Of a DNA stretch of 64,000 bases, positions 17,337-26,031 are shown piece by piece (within the stretch, counting starts at the first letter, position 1; every line of letters starts with the position of its first letter). The notes under the pieces were generated by a model that was given only the letters and a program-made list of their open reading frames with translations, did no database searches and was not told the origin of the DNA. The stretch covers positions 734,171 to 798,170 of the forward strand of contig NZ_FKBS01000025.1 of assembly GCF_900078315.1 (NCBI RefSeq). The letters run 5' to 3'. This DNA comes from Bordetella ansorpii. GTDB taxonomy: Bacteria; Pseudomonadota; Gammaproteobacteria; Burkholderiales; Burkholderiaceae_B. The position numbers were made by a program, and so were the translations under genes.

Positions 17337-17581
17337 TCATGAATCAAAAGGGCCTGCACCTTTGTGGAGACTGTCTTGGGGGAGTGGGAGGTGTGCTTGG
17401 CGGCGGTGGTGGCAGGTTGGAGGAAATTTCATGAGCGGCTTCCGTTGGTTGGCCGCTTGCAATGAGAGGGTGGTGGCAAGGGTTTCACGATGCAAGAGCA
17501 GGAACTTCGCCTATCTCAACCCAGGCTGACAGCCCCTCGCAACAAGGGGGGTGTGATGGCCGCTATGTGGAGATGTTTTGA

Positions 17582-17717
17582 GCATCGCTGTGGCTGGAAT
17601 GGGCCGTGACGGCCAATTGGAGGAGGGGCAGTCCCGCGTAGCGGGACCGAGGGCGCCTGGTGGCGCGCCCGAGCCCGACGACTTGGCCGGCGCGGCCCAT
17701 TCCAGCCACAGCGATGC
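17582..17717 (-). repeat. Structured palindromic repeat, copy 2 (inverted relative to copy 1)
   Basis: Arms 17582-17616 and 17683-17717 pair at 33 of 35 positions. The core reads in reverse orientation relative to copy 1. The inner hairpin is GTCCCGC-GTA-GCGGGAC, a longer stem than in copy 1. The outer arm sequence (CGCTGTGGCTGGAATGGGCC) bears no similarity to the arms of copy 1. Confidence 0.85.
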
Positions 17718-17843
17718 GTCCCAAGAACTCAGATACCCGCAGCAGCAACAAACAACTCGTTCCATCGAAACAGCAGCTCAATCTAGTAACGAAGTATCCA
17801 AACAAACCCGGCAGATAGACCGGACATCCCGGAGACAACGACT

Positions 17844-19172
17844 ATGAAGCGCCTGAATCTGAAATCCGCTGCGGCCGCGTTGGCCGTCCTGGGCTCGCTG
17901 GCGGCGGCTGCGCCGGCGGTGGCCGATGAGCAGTTCATTCCGCTGCTGGTGTATCGCACCGGATCGTTTGCCCCGCTGGGGATTCCCTGGGCGGATGGCA
18001 AGCTGGATTACCTGAAGCTGGTGAACGCCCGAGACGGCGGCGTCAATGGCGTGAAGCTGACGTATGAGGAGTGCGAGACGGCTTATGCCACGGATCGCGG
18101 CGTCGAGTGCTACGAGCGGTTGAAGGGACGTGGCACGGGGGCCGCCGGGTTCGATTCGCAATCGACCGGCATCACGTTCGCCGTCAGCGACAAGGCCATC
18201 GTCGACAAGATTCCGGTCGAGACCGTCGGATACGGGCTGTCGCAGTCCACCGATGGCAGCGTGTTCGAGTGGAACTTCCCGCTGCTGGGCACCTACTGGA
18301 CCGCGGCCGACGTGATGATCCAGGATATTGCCAAGAAGGAAGGCGGGATGGACAAGTTGAAGGGCAAGAAGATTGCCCTGGTCTATCACGACTCGCCGTA
18401 TGGCAAGGAGCCGATTCCGCTGCTGCAGAAGCGCGCCGCGGCGCAAGGGTTCGAACTGCTGCTGTATCCCGTGACGGCGCCGGGCGTCGAGCAGAAATCG
18501 ACGTGGCTGCAGGTGCGCCAGCAGCGGCCCGCGTATGTGCTGCTGTGGAGCGCCGGCATCATGACGCCGACCGCGATTCGTGAAGCGCAGGCCAGCGGCT
18601 ATCCCCGCGACAAGATGTATGCCATCTGGTGGGCGGGTTCGGAAGGCGACGTGAAGGATCTGGGGCAGGTGGCCAAGGGCTACAACACCGTCACCATCCA
18701 CAACAGCGCCGCGGCCAGCGGCAAGGTGCACGCCGACCTGAAGAAGTTCGTCTACGACAAGGGCCAGGGCAGCGACAGCACCGCCAAGAACACGCTGGGC
18801 ACCATCGCGCATACGCGCGGCATGATGATCTCGATGCTGCAGGTCGAGGCCATCCGGACGGCGCAGGAAAAATACGGCAAGGGCAAAGCCCTGACGCCGG
18901 AACAGGTGCGCTGGGGCTTCGAGAACCTGAACCTGACGCAGGAGCGGCTCAACGAGCTGGGCTTCGGCGACATCATGCGGCCGGTGAAGACCAGTTGCGC
19001 CGATCACACGGGCGGCGACTGGGCGCGCATCGCGCAGTGGGACGGCGCCAAGTTCGAAGTGAAGTCCGACTGGTATCAGGCGGACAAGAACGTGGTCGGC
19101 CCGCTGGTGAAGGAAATGGCGGCCAAGTACGCCAAGGAGAAGAACATCAGCCCGCGCAACTGCGCAGGCTGA
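17844..19172 (+). CDS. Branched-chain amino acid-type ABC transporter substrate-binding protein
   Basis: 442 aa with a clear signal peptide (MKRLNLKSAAAALAVLGSLA ... AVA). The mature protein is a type I periplasmic binding fold: FIPLLVYRTGSFAPLGIPWADG, VNGVKLTYEECETAYATDRG, KKIALVYHDSPYGKEPIPLL and VLLWSAGIMTPTAIREAQ. It is longer than LivK (about 370 aa) and belongs to the subgroup found with acyl-CoA ligases. It should supply the neighbouring LivGHMF-like complex with an organic acid rather than with leucine; this is inferred from context. Confidence 0.9.
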   Translation: MKRLNLKSAAAALAVLGSLAAAAPAVADEQFIPLLVYRTGSFAPLGIPWADGKLDYLKLVNARDGGVNGVKLTYEECETAYATDRGVECYERLKGRGTGAAGFDSQSTGITFAVSDKAIVDKIPVETVGYGLSQSTDGSVFEWNFPLLGTYWTAADVMIQDIAKKEGGMDKLKGKKIALVYHDSPYGKEPIPLLQKRAAAQGFELLLYPVTAPGVEQKSTWLQVRQQRPAYVLLWSAGIMTPTAIREAQASGYPRDKMYAIWWAGSEGDVKDLGQVAKGYNTVTIHNSAAASGKVHADLKKFVYDKGQGSDSTAKNTLGTIAHTRGMMISMLQVEAIRTAQEKYGKGKALTPEQVRWGFENLNLTQERLNELGFGDIMRPVKTSCADHTGGDWARIAQWDGAKFEVKSDWYQADKNVVGPLVKEMAAKYAKEKNISPRNCAG

Positions 19173-19230
19173 TGTTCCGGGCCGCCGCCGGCCTCGGCCG
19201 GCGGCGCGCCGAAACCCTACAGGAATCGCG

Positions 19231-20082
19231 ATGGAATCCCTACCCGCTTCCGGCGCCGCGCCGGCGCCCGCGGCCATGCCGGACAAAGTGTTGCTGGACG
19301 TCAATGGCATCGAGGTCATCTACAACCACGTCATCCTGGTGCTCAAGGGCGTATCGCTGCAGGTGCCCGAAGGCCGCATCGTCGCGCTGCTGGGCGCCAA
19401 CGGCGCAGGCAAGACCACGACGCTGCGCGCGGTGTCGAACCTGCTGAAGGCCGAGCGCGGCGACGTGACCAAAGGCCACATCCGCTATCGCGACGAACGC
19501 ATCGAGCGGCTGTCGCCAGCCGAACTGGTGCGGCGTGGCGTGGTGCAGGTGATGGAAGGCCGGCACTGCTTCGCGCACCTGACCGTCGAGGAAAACCTGT
19601 TGACGGGCGCCTATACGCGGCAGGGCCGTGGCGCAGTGTCCGCCTCGCTGGACAAGGTGTACCAGTACTTTCCACGGCTGAAGCAGCGCCGCGCCAGCCA
19701 GGCCGGCTACACGTCGGGCGGCGAGCAGCAGATGACGGCCATCGGCCGCGCGCTGATGGCCAGCCCCAACATGATCCTGCTGGACGAGCCCTCGATGGGC
19801 CTGGCGCCGCAGATCGTGGAAGAGATCTTCGAGATCGTGCGTGACCTGAATCAACGAGAACGTGTCAGTTTCCTGCTGGCCGAGCAGAACACCAACATCG
19901 CGCTGCGCTACGCGGACTACGGCTACATCCTGGAGAACGGCCGCGTGATGATGGACGGCGCAGCCGGCGACCTGGCGCGCAACGAGGACGTCAAGGAGTT
20001 CTACCTGGGCATCGCCAGCGGCGAGCGCAAGAGTTTCCGCGACCAGAAGTTCTACCGCCGCCGCAAACGCTGGCTGGCCTGA
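19231..20082 (+). CDS. Branched-chain amino acid-type ABC transporter ATP-binding protein (LivF-like)
   Basis: 283 aa. Walker A is LLGANGAGKTTTLRAVSNLL, the signature is YTSGGEQQMTAIGRALMASP, Walker B is MILLDEPSMGLAPQIV, and the switch His position is occupied in LLAEQNTNIALRYADYGYIL (Q-N as usual for LivF). A 50-residue C-terminal extension rich in basic residues (KSFRDQKFYRRRKRWLA) is longer than in E. coli LivF. It lies 58 bp after the binding-protein gene. It partners the LivG-like ATPase. Confidence 0.92.
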   Translation: MESLPASGAAPAPAAMPDKVLLDVNGIEVIYNHVILVLKGVSLQVPEGRIVALLGANGAGKTTTLRAVSNLLKAERGDVTKGHIRYRDERIERLSPAELVRRGVVQVMEGRHCFAHLTVEENLLTGAYTRQGRGAVSASLDKVYQYFPRLKQRRASQAGYTSGGEQQMTAIGRALMASPNMILLDEPSMGLAPQIVEEIFEIVRDLNQRERVSFLLAEQNTNIALRYADYGYILENGRVMMDGAAGDLARNEDVKEFYLGIASGERKSFRDQKFYRRRKRWLA

Positions 20083-20129
20083 ATCCCATTTTCCACATCG
20101 GCGCATCCGCATCGCATAAAGGCGCTCAC

Positions 20130-21395
20130 ATGTCCGACTTCTTCGATACCCTGGAAACCCGCGACCCGGCCGCGCGCGAACACGGCCTGATGGCGGCCTT
20201 GCCGCAGGCCCTGCAACGCGCGGCGGCCAGCGCCCCGGCCATCGGGCGGCAATTGCAGGGCATCGACCTGCGCGGCGTCACCAGCCGCGAGGCCCTGTCG
20301 CAGTTGCCCGTGCTGCGCAAGCACGAACTGCTGGAAACGCAGCAGCAAAGCCGTGGCAGCGACGCGCAGCCCGGGCCTGGCAAGGCCTTCGGCGGCTTCT
20401 CGGCCATCGGCTGGGGGCAGGCGATGCGGGCCTTTGCCTCGCCCGGCCCCATCTATGAACCCGAAAGTGCGCGCCCGGATTACTGGCGCTTCGCGCGGGC
20501 CTTGTATGCAGCGGGCTTTCGCTCGGGGCAACTGGCCTACAACTGCTTCTCGTATCACTTCACGCCGGCGGGTTCGATGATGGAGACGGCGGCGCACGCC
20601 ATCGGCTGCACGGTGTTTCCGGGCGGAACCGGCCAGACCGAGCAGCAGGTGCGCGCCATTGCCGACCTCGCGCCGCATGGCTACGTGGGCACGCCGAGCT
20701 TCCTGAAGATCATCCTGGAAAAGGCGGATGAGCTGGGCATCGCCCTGCCGTCGCTGCGCCATGCGCTGGTCTCGGGAGAAGCCTTTCCGCCGTCGCTGCG
20801 CGACTGGCTGCTGGCGCGCGGCGTGGCCGGATACCAAGCGTACGGCAGCGCGGACCTGGGGATGATCGCGTTCGAGACGCCGGCGCGCGACGGGTTGGTG
20901 CTGGGCGAGGAGTTGATCCTGGAGATCGTGCGACCGGGCACGGGCGAGCCCGTGCCGGCCGGCGAAGTGGGCGAAGTGGTGATCACGACCTTCAATCCGG
21001 ATTATCCGCTGGTGCGCTTCGGGACGGGGGATCTGTCGGCAGTGATGCCGGGATTGTCGCCCTGCGGCCGCACCAACACGCGCATCAAGGGCTGGATGGG
21101 GCGGGCGGATCAGACGACGAAGGTGCGTGGCCTGTTCGTGCATCCGTCGCAGGTGGCCGAGGTAGTGGCGCGCCATGCCGGCGTCGGGCGCGCGCGGCTG
21201 GTGATCAGCGGCAAGGTGGGCAGCGACCTGATGACGCTGAAGATCGAAAACGGCTCGGGCACGCCGGAGTTGGCCGCCAGCATTGCGCAGACCGTGCGGG
21301 AGGTGACCAAGCTGCGTGCCGAAGTGGAATGGGCCACGCCGCAGTCGTTGCCGAATGATGGAAAGGTGATCGACGACGTGCGGTCGTACGATTGA
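20130..21395 (+). CDS. PaaK-like (phenylacetate-CoA ligase family) adenylate-forming enzyme
   Basis: 421 aa. Family blocks are SQLPVLRKHELLETQQQ, FRSGQLAYNCFSYHFTPAGSM (pocket), VGTPSFLKIILEKADELG, YGSADLGMIAFETPA (acyl-adenylate motif), FRFGTGDLS-like VRFGTGDLSAV, and KVRGLFVHPSQVAEV. The Gly/Ser/Thr-rich ATP phosphate loop usual in PaaK (SSGTTG-like) is not recognisable; the position holds FASPGPIYEPES. This may be a feature of the transporter-linked subgroup. It ends the operon, giving two acid-activating enzymes with one importer. Confidence 0.87.
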   Translation: MSDFFDTLETRDPAAREHGLMAALPQALQRAAASAPAIGRQLQGIDLRGVTSREALSQLPVLRKHELLETQQQSRGSDAQPGPGKAFGGFSAIGWGQAMRAFASPGPIYEPESARPDYWRFARALYAAGFRSGQLAYNCFSYHFTPAGSMMETAAHAIGCTVFPGGTGQTEQQVRAIADLAPHGYVGTPSFLKIILEKADELGIALPSLRHALVSGEAFPPSLRDWLLARGVAGYQAYGSADLGMIAFETPARDGLVLGEELILEIVRPGTGEPVPAGEVGEVVITTFNPDYPLVRFGTGDLSAVMPGLSPCGRTNTRIKGWMGRADQTTKVRGLFVHPSQVAEVVARHAGVGRARLVISGKVGSDLMTLKIENGSGTPELAASIAQTVREVTKLRAEVEWATPQSLPNDGKVIDDVRSYD

Positions 21396-21399
21396 AGCA

Positions 21400-21431
21400 G
21401 CGCGGGGTTGCCTTATCGGGCGACCCCGCGC
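21400..21431. terminator. Hairpin between the converging PaaK-like and Rpn-like genes
   Basis: GCGCGGGGT and ACCCCGCGC form a perfect 9-bp stem around a loop containing TTGCCTTATCGGGCG-like sequence. It lies between two stop codons and could work in both directions; there is no T-tract. Confidence 0.6.
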
Positions 21432-21442
21432 TGGCGGACCGG

Positions 21443-22453
21443 TCAATGCGCGGAATGCGCGAAGACCGTATCGATGTCGGGTGCCTCGAGCAGGGCGATG
21501 GCCCAGTCCTGCAACTGTTCGGCGGAGGCGGCGGCCAGACGGTCGCGCACGGTGTCGGACAGCGGACCGAAGCGGTGCGCAAGCATCCGTTCGACCAGTT
21601 CGAAGCGGGCTTGTTGCAAACCTTGTTGCAAGCCCTGTTGCAAACCTTTCTCGACATAGGCCCGCTCGCCTTCTTCGAGGGCGTCATGGGCCATCTGGCC
21701 GATCATGGCCCTGATCGCGTCGGCTTGTGCACGTTTGAGCAGCATGGTCTTGCTCTCCTTGGAGTCATCGGATTCGAGGAGCATAAGGGCCTGCTCGGCC
21801 AACGGACGATGTGCCGCCAACCATAGGACCAAATCACGGCGCAATTCCGTCATTCCCGGTATTTTCGTGCCTTGGTGCAACGTATTCACCGCGACGGCGA
21901 AGACTTCGAGCGACGCGCCGCTCTCGATCTGGAAGAACGCCGCCGCCAGGTTGGCGCCTGGCAGACGGCGTGACCGCGCGACACGCCGCTGGTCGATCAG
22001 CAGGTAGCGCAGGCGGGGACGGTAAGGTTGCAGCGAATCCGGATAGGCGCCGAACAAGGTTCCGCTGTCCAGCGGCGCCAGCCAACGCGTCTGGCCGTTA
22101 TAAAGCACCATCGGCAGGACCGGCGGCAAAGGCTGGTTCCCTGTCTGACGCGACAGTTCTTCGCACAACAACCCCAGGTAGGTCAGCATGCGCAACGCCA
22201 TGCGCCTGTCCACCGTTGACTGAAACTCCAGCAACAGATAGACCGGTTGGCCGTCCTGATGTGTGCGCACGCGCCAGACCATGTCGCCGCGCCGCGTCCG
22301 GCGATTCTCGGCGACGAATTCGGCCGGCATCTTCTCCAGGGTCGACCAATCCAGCGGCTCGGTCCATTTACCTGGCGTAAAACCCGTCAACAGGGCACGC
22401 ACCATGGCCGGATGCGAAAACAGGCGTTTATAGAGAGTGTCGTGCCGGGTCAT
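21443..22453 (-). CDS. Rpn/YhgA-like PD-(D/E)XK nuclease (putative recombination-promoting nuclease)
   Basis: 336 aa. It begins HDTLYKRLFSHPAMVRALL, the family N-terminus, with the nuclease core RRGDMVWRVRT ... VYLLLEFQST (D, then E-x-Q) and RMLTYLGLL. The C-terminal third is helical and contains a short tandem repeat, GLQQGLQQGLQQ, encoded by three 12-bp units at 21611-21646. Rpn proteins were formerly called transposase_31; family members cut DNA and promote recA-independent recombination or act in phage defence. No terminal inverted repeats are seen, so there is no evidence for mobility. Confidence 0.85.
   Translation of the reverse strand: MTRHDTLYKRLFSHPAMVRALLTGFTPGKWTEPLDWSTLEKMPAEFVAENRRTRRGDMVWRVRTHQDGQPVYLLLEFQSTVDRRMALRMLTYLGLLCEELSRQTGNQPLPPVLPMVLYNGQTRWLAPLDSGTLFGAYPDSLQPYRPRLRYLLIDQRRVARSRRLPGANLAAAFFQIESGASLEVFAVAVNTLHQGTKIPGMTELRRDLVLWLAAHRPLAEQALMLLESDDSKESKTMLLKRAQADAIRAMIGQMAHDALEEGERAYVEKGLQQGLQQGLQQARFELVERMLAHRFGPLSDTVRDRLAAASAEQLQDWAIALLEAPDIDTVFAHSAH
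21611..21646 (-). repeat. Three 12-bp tandem repeats inside the Rpn-like gene
   Basis: TTGTTGCAAACC, TTGTTGCAAGCC and CTGTTGCAAACC encode the GLQQ repeats. In-frame copy-number change would lengthen or shorten the C-terminal helix. Confidence 0.8.
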
Positions 22454-22691
22454 GGCGGCTTGCTGCGAAGTCCAGGAGGACTCGACACACTATCCGCCAT
22501 GCCGGCATCCAGGTCGTGCAACGCACGCTTTCATCCATTGCGGCTTATACGCATCCTCCCTTCCCGCGGCTGTCCGCCAGCCCCCCCTGGCGTGCCGGCT
22601 CCCCTCGCTGGCGGCCCATGCGGCCTTGCGCCCACGCAAGATATCCCGCAACATCCCTGGATCCCCATCCCCAGCAAGGTGCCCTGCCCTC

Positions 22692-24152
22692 ATGTTCAGC
22701 GAAGCGGAAACCGATCCCGTCCTGCCCAAGGACAAGTTCAAGACCCAGGAAGCACGCCTGCGCACCGCGCTGCTGAAAGCGCAGTACGACCTGCTGAAGA
22801 AAGCCGACCGCTCGCTGCTCATCGTGGTGGCCGGCATCGACGGCGCCGGCAAGGGCGCCACGATCAATCTGCTGAACGAATGGATGGACCCGCGCCATAT
22901 CCACACCATGGCATTCGGCCCGCCCGCCGAATCCGAAGCGCAGCGCCCGCCGCTGTGGCGCTACTGGAACGAACTGCCCGAAAACGGCCGCATCGGCATC
23001 GTGTTCGGCTCCTGGTATCAGCCCTTGCTGCGCGAAGCCGCGCGCAAGCATCCCGATGCCGACACGCTGGAGCGCCACGCCACGCACGTACGGGCCTTCG
23101 AGGCGCAGCTGGCCGCCAATGGCGTGCAGGTGATCAAGCTCTGGTATCACCTATCGGCCAAGGCGCAGGCCGAACGTACCGAGCGACTGCTGTCCAGCCC
23201 CGAGACCTCGTGGCAGGTCACGCCGGCCGATCGCAAGGTCGCCAGGAAATTCAAGCGGCTGCGCTCGGCGGCCGAGGTGGCGCTGACGCATACCGACGTG
23301 CCGTACGCCCCGTGGGTGATCGTGCCCAGCGCCGACGAATCCATGCGTACCGTGTGCACCGCCGAGACCGTGCTGCGCGCGCTGCGCCGGCGCGGCGCGC
23401 CCCGTGTGTCGCAACCGAGCACGCCGGCCCGCCCGCGCATCACCGACCGACTGGCCAGGCTGGACTATGCGGTGCACGCCGACAAGGACGAGTACGACAC
23501 CGAACTGGGCCTGCTGCAAGGCCGGCTGGCGCGCGCGGTGCGATCGCCGAAGTTCGACAAGCATTCGCTGGTGCTGGTGTTCGAAGGCCAGGACGCCGCC
23601 GGCAAGGGCGGCGCCATCCGGCGCGTCACGCAGGCACTGGACGCCCGTCAGTTCGACATCACGCCGGTATCGGCGCCCGCCCCGCACGAACTGGCCCGAC
23701 CCTACCTGTGGCGCTTCTGGCGCCGCATCCCTTCGCATGGCCGTGTCGCCATCTTCGACCGCTCCTGGTATGGCCGCGTGCTGGTCGAGCGGGTGGAAAA
23801 GTTCACGCCGCCCACGGCATGGCAGCGTGCCTATGGCGAAATCAACGATTTCGAGAGGCAACTGGCCGACAGTGGCGCCATCGTGCTGAAGTTCTGGCTG
23901 GCGGTGACGCCCGACGTACAGCTCGAACGCTTCCAGGAACGCGAGGCCTCGCCGTTCAAGAATTTCAAGATCACGCCCGACGACTGGCGCAACCGCGAGA
24001 AGTGGCAACCGTATGCCGATGCCGCCAATGAGATGATGGCCCGCACCGACAGCGGCCATGCACCGTGGCACCTGATCTCGGCCAACGACAAGCGCCACGC
24101 CCGCCTGCAAGTCCTGCGTCACGTGGTGCAAGCCCTCGAATCGCAACTCTGA
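22692..24152 (+). CDS. pap: Polyphosphate:AMP phosphotransferase (tandem-domain PPK2)
   Basis: 486 aa with two PPK2 domains in tandem. Domain 1 has Walker A GIDGAGKGATINLLNEW (from residue 48), GSWYQPLLRE and WYHLSAKAQAER. Domain 2 has Walker A GQDAAGKGGAIRRV (from about 299), IFDRSWYGRVLVERVE, EINDFERQL and FWLAVTPDVQLERFQERE. The fused arrangement marks class II PPK2 enzymes, which use polyphosphate to phosphorylate AMP to ADP. Only domain 2 keeps the DRSWYGR lid motif; domain 1 has GSWYQP, which agrees with the second domain being the catalytic one. The start at 22692 is chosen over a frame open to 22437 because family similarity begins there. Confidence 0.92.
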   Translation: MFSEAETDPVLPKDKFKTQEARLRTALLKAQYDLLKKADRSLLIVVAGIDGAGKGATINLLNEWMDPRHIHTMAFGPPAESEAQRPPLWRYWNELPENGRIGIVFGSWYQPLLREAARKHPDADTLERHATHVRAFEAQLAANGVQVIKLWYHLSAKAQAERTERLLSSPETSWQVTPADRKVARKFKRLRSAAEVALTHTDVPYAPWVIVPSADESMRTVCTAETVLRALRRRGAPRVSQPSTPARPRITDRLARLDYAVHADKDEYDTELGLLQGRLARAVRSPKFDKHSLVLVFEGQDAAGKGGAIRRVTQALDARQFDITPVSAPAPHELARPYLWRFWRRIPSHGRVAIFDRSWYGRVLVERVEKFTPPTAWQRAYGEINDFERQLADSGAIVLKFWLAVTPDVQLERFQEREASPFKNFKITPDDWRNREKWQPYADAANEMMARTDSGHAPWHLISANDKRHARLQVLRHVVQALESQL

Positions 24153-24166
24153 CCGCCAACACACCC

Positions 24167-24616
24167 ATGTCCGACCTGCAGATCCGTCCTGTTTCCTCCG
24201 ACGACTTCGATGCCTGGCTGCCGCTGTGGAAAGGCTATCGATCGTTCTATCGCGTCGACATCGCGGACGACGTCACGCGCGGCACCTGGCAGCGCTTTCT
24301 CGACCCCGCCGAACCCGTGAATGCCGCGCTGGCCGTGCTGGACGGCAAGGCCATCGGGATGGTGCACTGGATCTATCATCGCTCCACGTGGACGCAAGGC
24401 GACTACTGCTATCTGCAGGATCTGTTCGTGGCGCCGGACGTGCGCGGCACCGGCGCGGGCCGCGCGCTGATCGAACACGTCTACGCCGACGCGCGGCGCC
24501 ATGATGCTTCGCGCGTGTACTGGCTGACGCACGAGACCAACGAGACCGCCATGCAGCTGTACGATCGCATCGCCGACCGTTCCGGCTTCGTTCAATACCG
24601 CAAGGCGATGCCCTGA
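24167..24616 (+). CDS. GNAT-family N-acetyltransferase
   Basis: 149 aa. The start MSDLQIRPVSSDDFDAWLPL is the standard GNAT N-terminus, and the acetyl-CoA loop is LFVAPDVRGTGAGRALIEHV (R/Q-x-x-G-x-G/A). The C-terminus YWLTHETNETAMQLYDRIAD matches the small GNAT group often annotated as GCN5-like. It acetylates an amine of unknown identity. It lies 14 bp after pap and 28 bp before the HIT gene, so the three may be co-transcribed. Confidence 0.9.
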   Translation: MSDLQIRPVSSDDFDAWLPLWKGYRSFYRVDIADDVTRGTWQRFLDPAEPVNAALAVLDGKAIGMVHWIYHRSTWTQGDYCYLQDLFVAPDVRGTGAGRALIEHVYADARRHDASRVYWLTHETNETAMQLYDRIADRSGFVQYRKAMP

Positions 24617-24644
24617 GCGCATCGCACGGACCCAGGATTTCTCC

Positions 24645-25109
24645 ATGAGTACTCAAGACGCCGATTGCCCGCTGTGCCAACAGGACGGCGGCGCCCTGTT
24701 GTGGCGCGGCGATCACCTGCGCGTGATCGAGGTGGATGACGCCGACTATCCCGGCTTCACGCGCGTGGTGTGGAACGCCCACGTGCCCGAGATGACGGCG
24801 CTGGCAGTGCCCGACCGCGAACGCGTGATGCGCGCGGTCTATGCCGTGGAACAGGCGCAGCGCGACGTGCTGCACCCCGACAAGGTCAACCTCGCCGCGC
24901 TGGGGAACATGGTGCCGCACCTGCACTGGCACGTGATTCCGCGCTGGCGTGGCGACCGGCATTTTCCGGATGCGGTATGGGCGGCTCCAAGGGTGGCCAG
25001 GGGTACCGAAACCGCGCAGTGGCACGAACGGCAAGCCCGCATGCCCGAGCTGCTGCCCCATTACCGCGACCGTTTGGTCGAGGCGATGAACGCGTTGTCC
25101 TGGGATTAG
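24645..25109 (+). CDS. HIT-family (histidine triad) hydrolase
   Basis: 154 aa. The histidine triad is HLHWHV, preceded by NLAALGNMVP, as in the Fhit/HinT-like bacterial HIT proteins. It starts with a zinc-ribbon-like CPLCQQDGG. Such enzymes hydrolyse nucleoside 5'-phosphoramidates or dinucleoside polyphosphates to AMP. The catalytic residue is the middle His of the triad. Proximity to a polyphosphate:AMP phosphotransferase suggests a shared role in adenylate recycling (inference). Confidence 0.9.
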   Translation: MSTQDADCPLCQQDGGALLWRGDHLRVIEVDDADYPGFTRVVWNAHVPEMTALAVPDRERVMRAVYAVEQAQRDVLHPDKVNLAALGNMVPHLHWHVIPRWRGDRHFPDAVWAAPRVARGTETAQWHERQARMPELLPHYRDRLVEAMNALSWD

Positions 25110-25732
25110 CCCCAGCCCCGGACGCGCATCAGGGCCTGGCGCGTCTCATGGCGCCCCCTCCGGAAACCCACGTTTGCCCGGGGCAACGGCAGACATTCAT
25201 GAAGAAACGCATCGGGGGAAGCCGCACGGCTTTTGCGGGGATGTCTCCGCGTCCCGCCCGTCGATCATGGCAAGTGGCCGGGCCAGACAAAGATGCACGA
25301 TCGGGCTGCCGCCGTCGGCGACTGCCGAACGGCTCCAGCCACATTCTCTCGAAACGGAACAGGCCGTCGGCCTGGCCCCATTCCTGGTTCATCGCGCCAA
25401 ATGCCAGGGTCATGCCGATCCTCCTCAATGCCAGGCTGTAATCGCCGATCCCTCCCGCAGGCAGGCCTGGCCGCTGCTCATGCGCAGGCCGTCCACGGCT
25501 GGCATGCGAGCCCTTGTTCCCGACAATCACTTTGGCTGCCCCTGACAATCCGACCCGCAATGCCCGCGCATCGGCCCTGCGTGGCGCCCGGACCGAAGCG
25601 AAGCCATTCCGATAATGCCTGTTTGACGGATTCCACCTAGGTTTTTTCATATACCGCCAGTTCGCATTGGATAGAGTCCGACATGAAGCGGGTCCCGCCC
25701 ACGCGGCCCGGACATCTTTCCAATCGGAGGCA
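25110..25732. other. 623-bp gap without an intact gene
   Basis: It holds the serpin-like fragment on the minus strand and, at its right end, the AT-richer leader of the FlhD-like gene. Several overlapping frames over 100 codons exist, but none has family-like features. Confidence 0.5.
25128..25650 (-). pseudogene. Possible degenerate serpin-like remnant
   Basis: The minus-strand frame contains DYSLALRRIGMTLAFGAMNQ followed by EWGQADG. This resembles the serpin segment written as (D/Y)-L-x-x-x-L-x-x-L-G-M-x-x-A-F ... A-D-F. Downstream the expected reactive-centre and C-terminal strands are not readable in one frame. No start codon with a ribosome-binding site is seen. I regard it as a decayed gene fragment at best. 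The alternative is a chance similarity in a non-coding 623-bp gap. Confidence 0.25.
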
Positions 25733-25966
25733 ATGATGCATCAAGATACCTGGGCGCGGGAAATCCGGGATTTCAACCGCGCTTATATCGAAATCGCGCA
25801 ACACATGTTGCGCAGTGACCAGGAACAGGCCATGCACCAATTGGGGATCACCGAAACGCTGGCTGCCCGTATCGCATCGCTGACCGCCGATCAGAAGAAC
25901 GAACTCGCGAGCTGCGGCAGGCTTATCTGTGAATTAAACCTGGCGGAATTTCCTCGATCCGCCTGA
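25733..25966 (+). CDS. Short FlhD-like transcriptional regulator
   Basis: 77 aa. The segment EIRDFNRAYIEIAQHMLRSD, then QEQAMHQLGITETLAARIAS and LTADQKNELASCGRLIC aligns along its length with the first 65 residues of FlhD (pattern I-x-D-x-N-x-x-Y-L-x-x-A-Q, A-M-x-x-L-G-I). The C-terminal part of FlhD is missing, as in many short FlhD-like proteins of Burkholderiales. FlhD normally acts as a heteromer with FlhC; no flhC is present here. The start is ATGATG behind CGGAGGCA. It is followed 270 bp later by an AraC-type gene on the same strand. Confidence 0.75.
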   Translation: MMHQDTWAREIRDFNRAYIEIAQHMLRSDQEQAMHQLGITETLAARIASLTADQKNELASCGRLICELNLAEFPRSA

Positions 25967-26031
25967 TGGGCGGGCGTCGGCCACGAGCGGGACACGGGCT
26001 CCCGATTGTCATTAAAAGAAATACAGAAAAA

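Larger units (their letters stand above)
17143..17843. other. 701-bp non-coding gap inside the transporter operon
   Basis: No convincing gene is present. It contains two copies of a palindromic repeat in opposite orientation (17211-17336 and 17582-17717), a 245-bp unique segment between them, and a normal ribosome-binding site (CGGAGACA) before 17844. The short frames here are translations of the repeats. Confidence 0.75.

Noticed and set aside
17170-17847. Short open frames across the repeats (also at 44640-45090)
   Set aside because: They are translations of the palindromic repeats, appear on both strands and lack start signals.
21443-22453. Rpn-like gene as an insertion sequence
   Set aside because: No terminal inverted repeats or target duplications are seen; the family is no longer considered a transposase.
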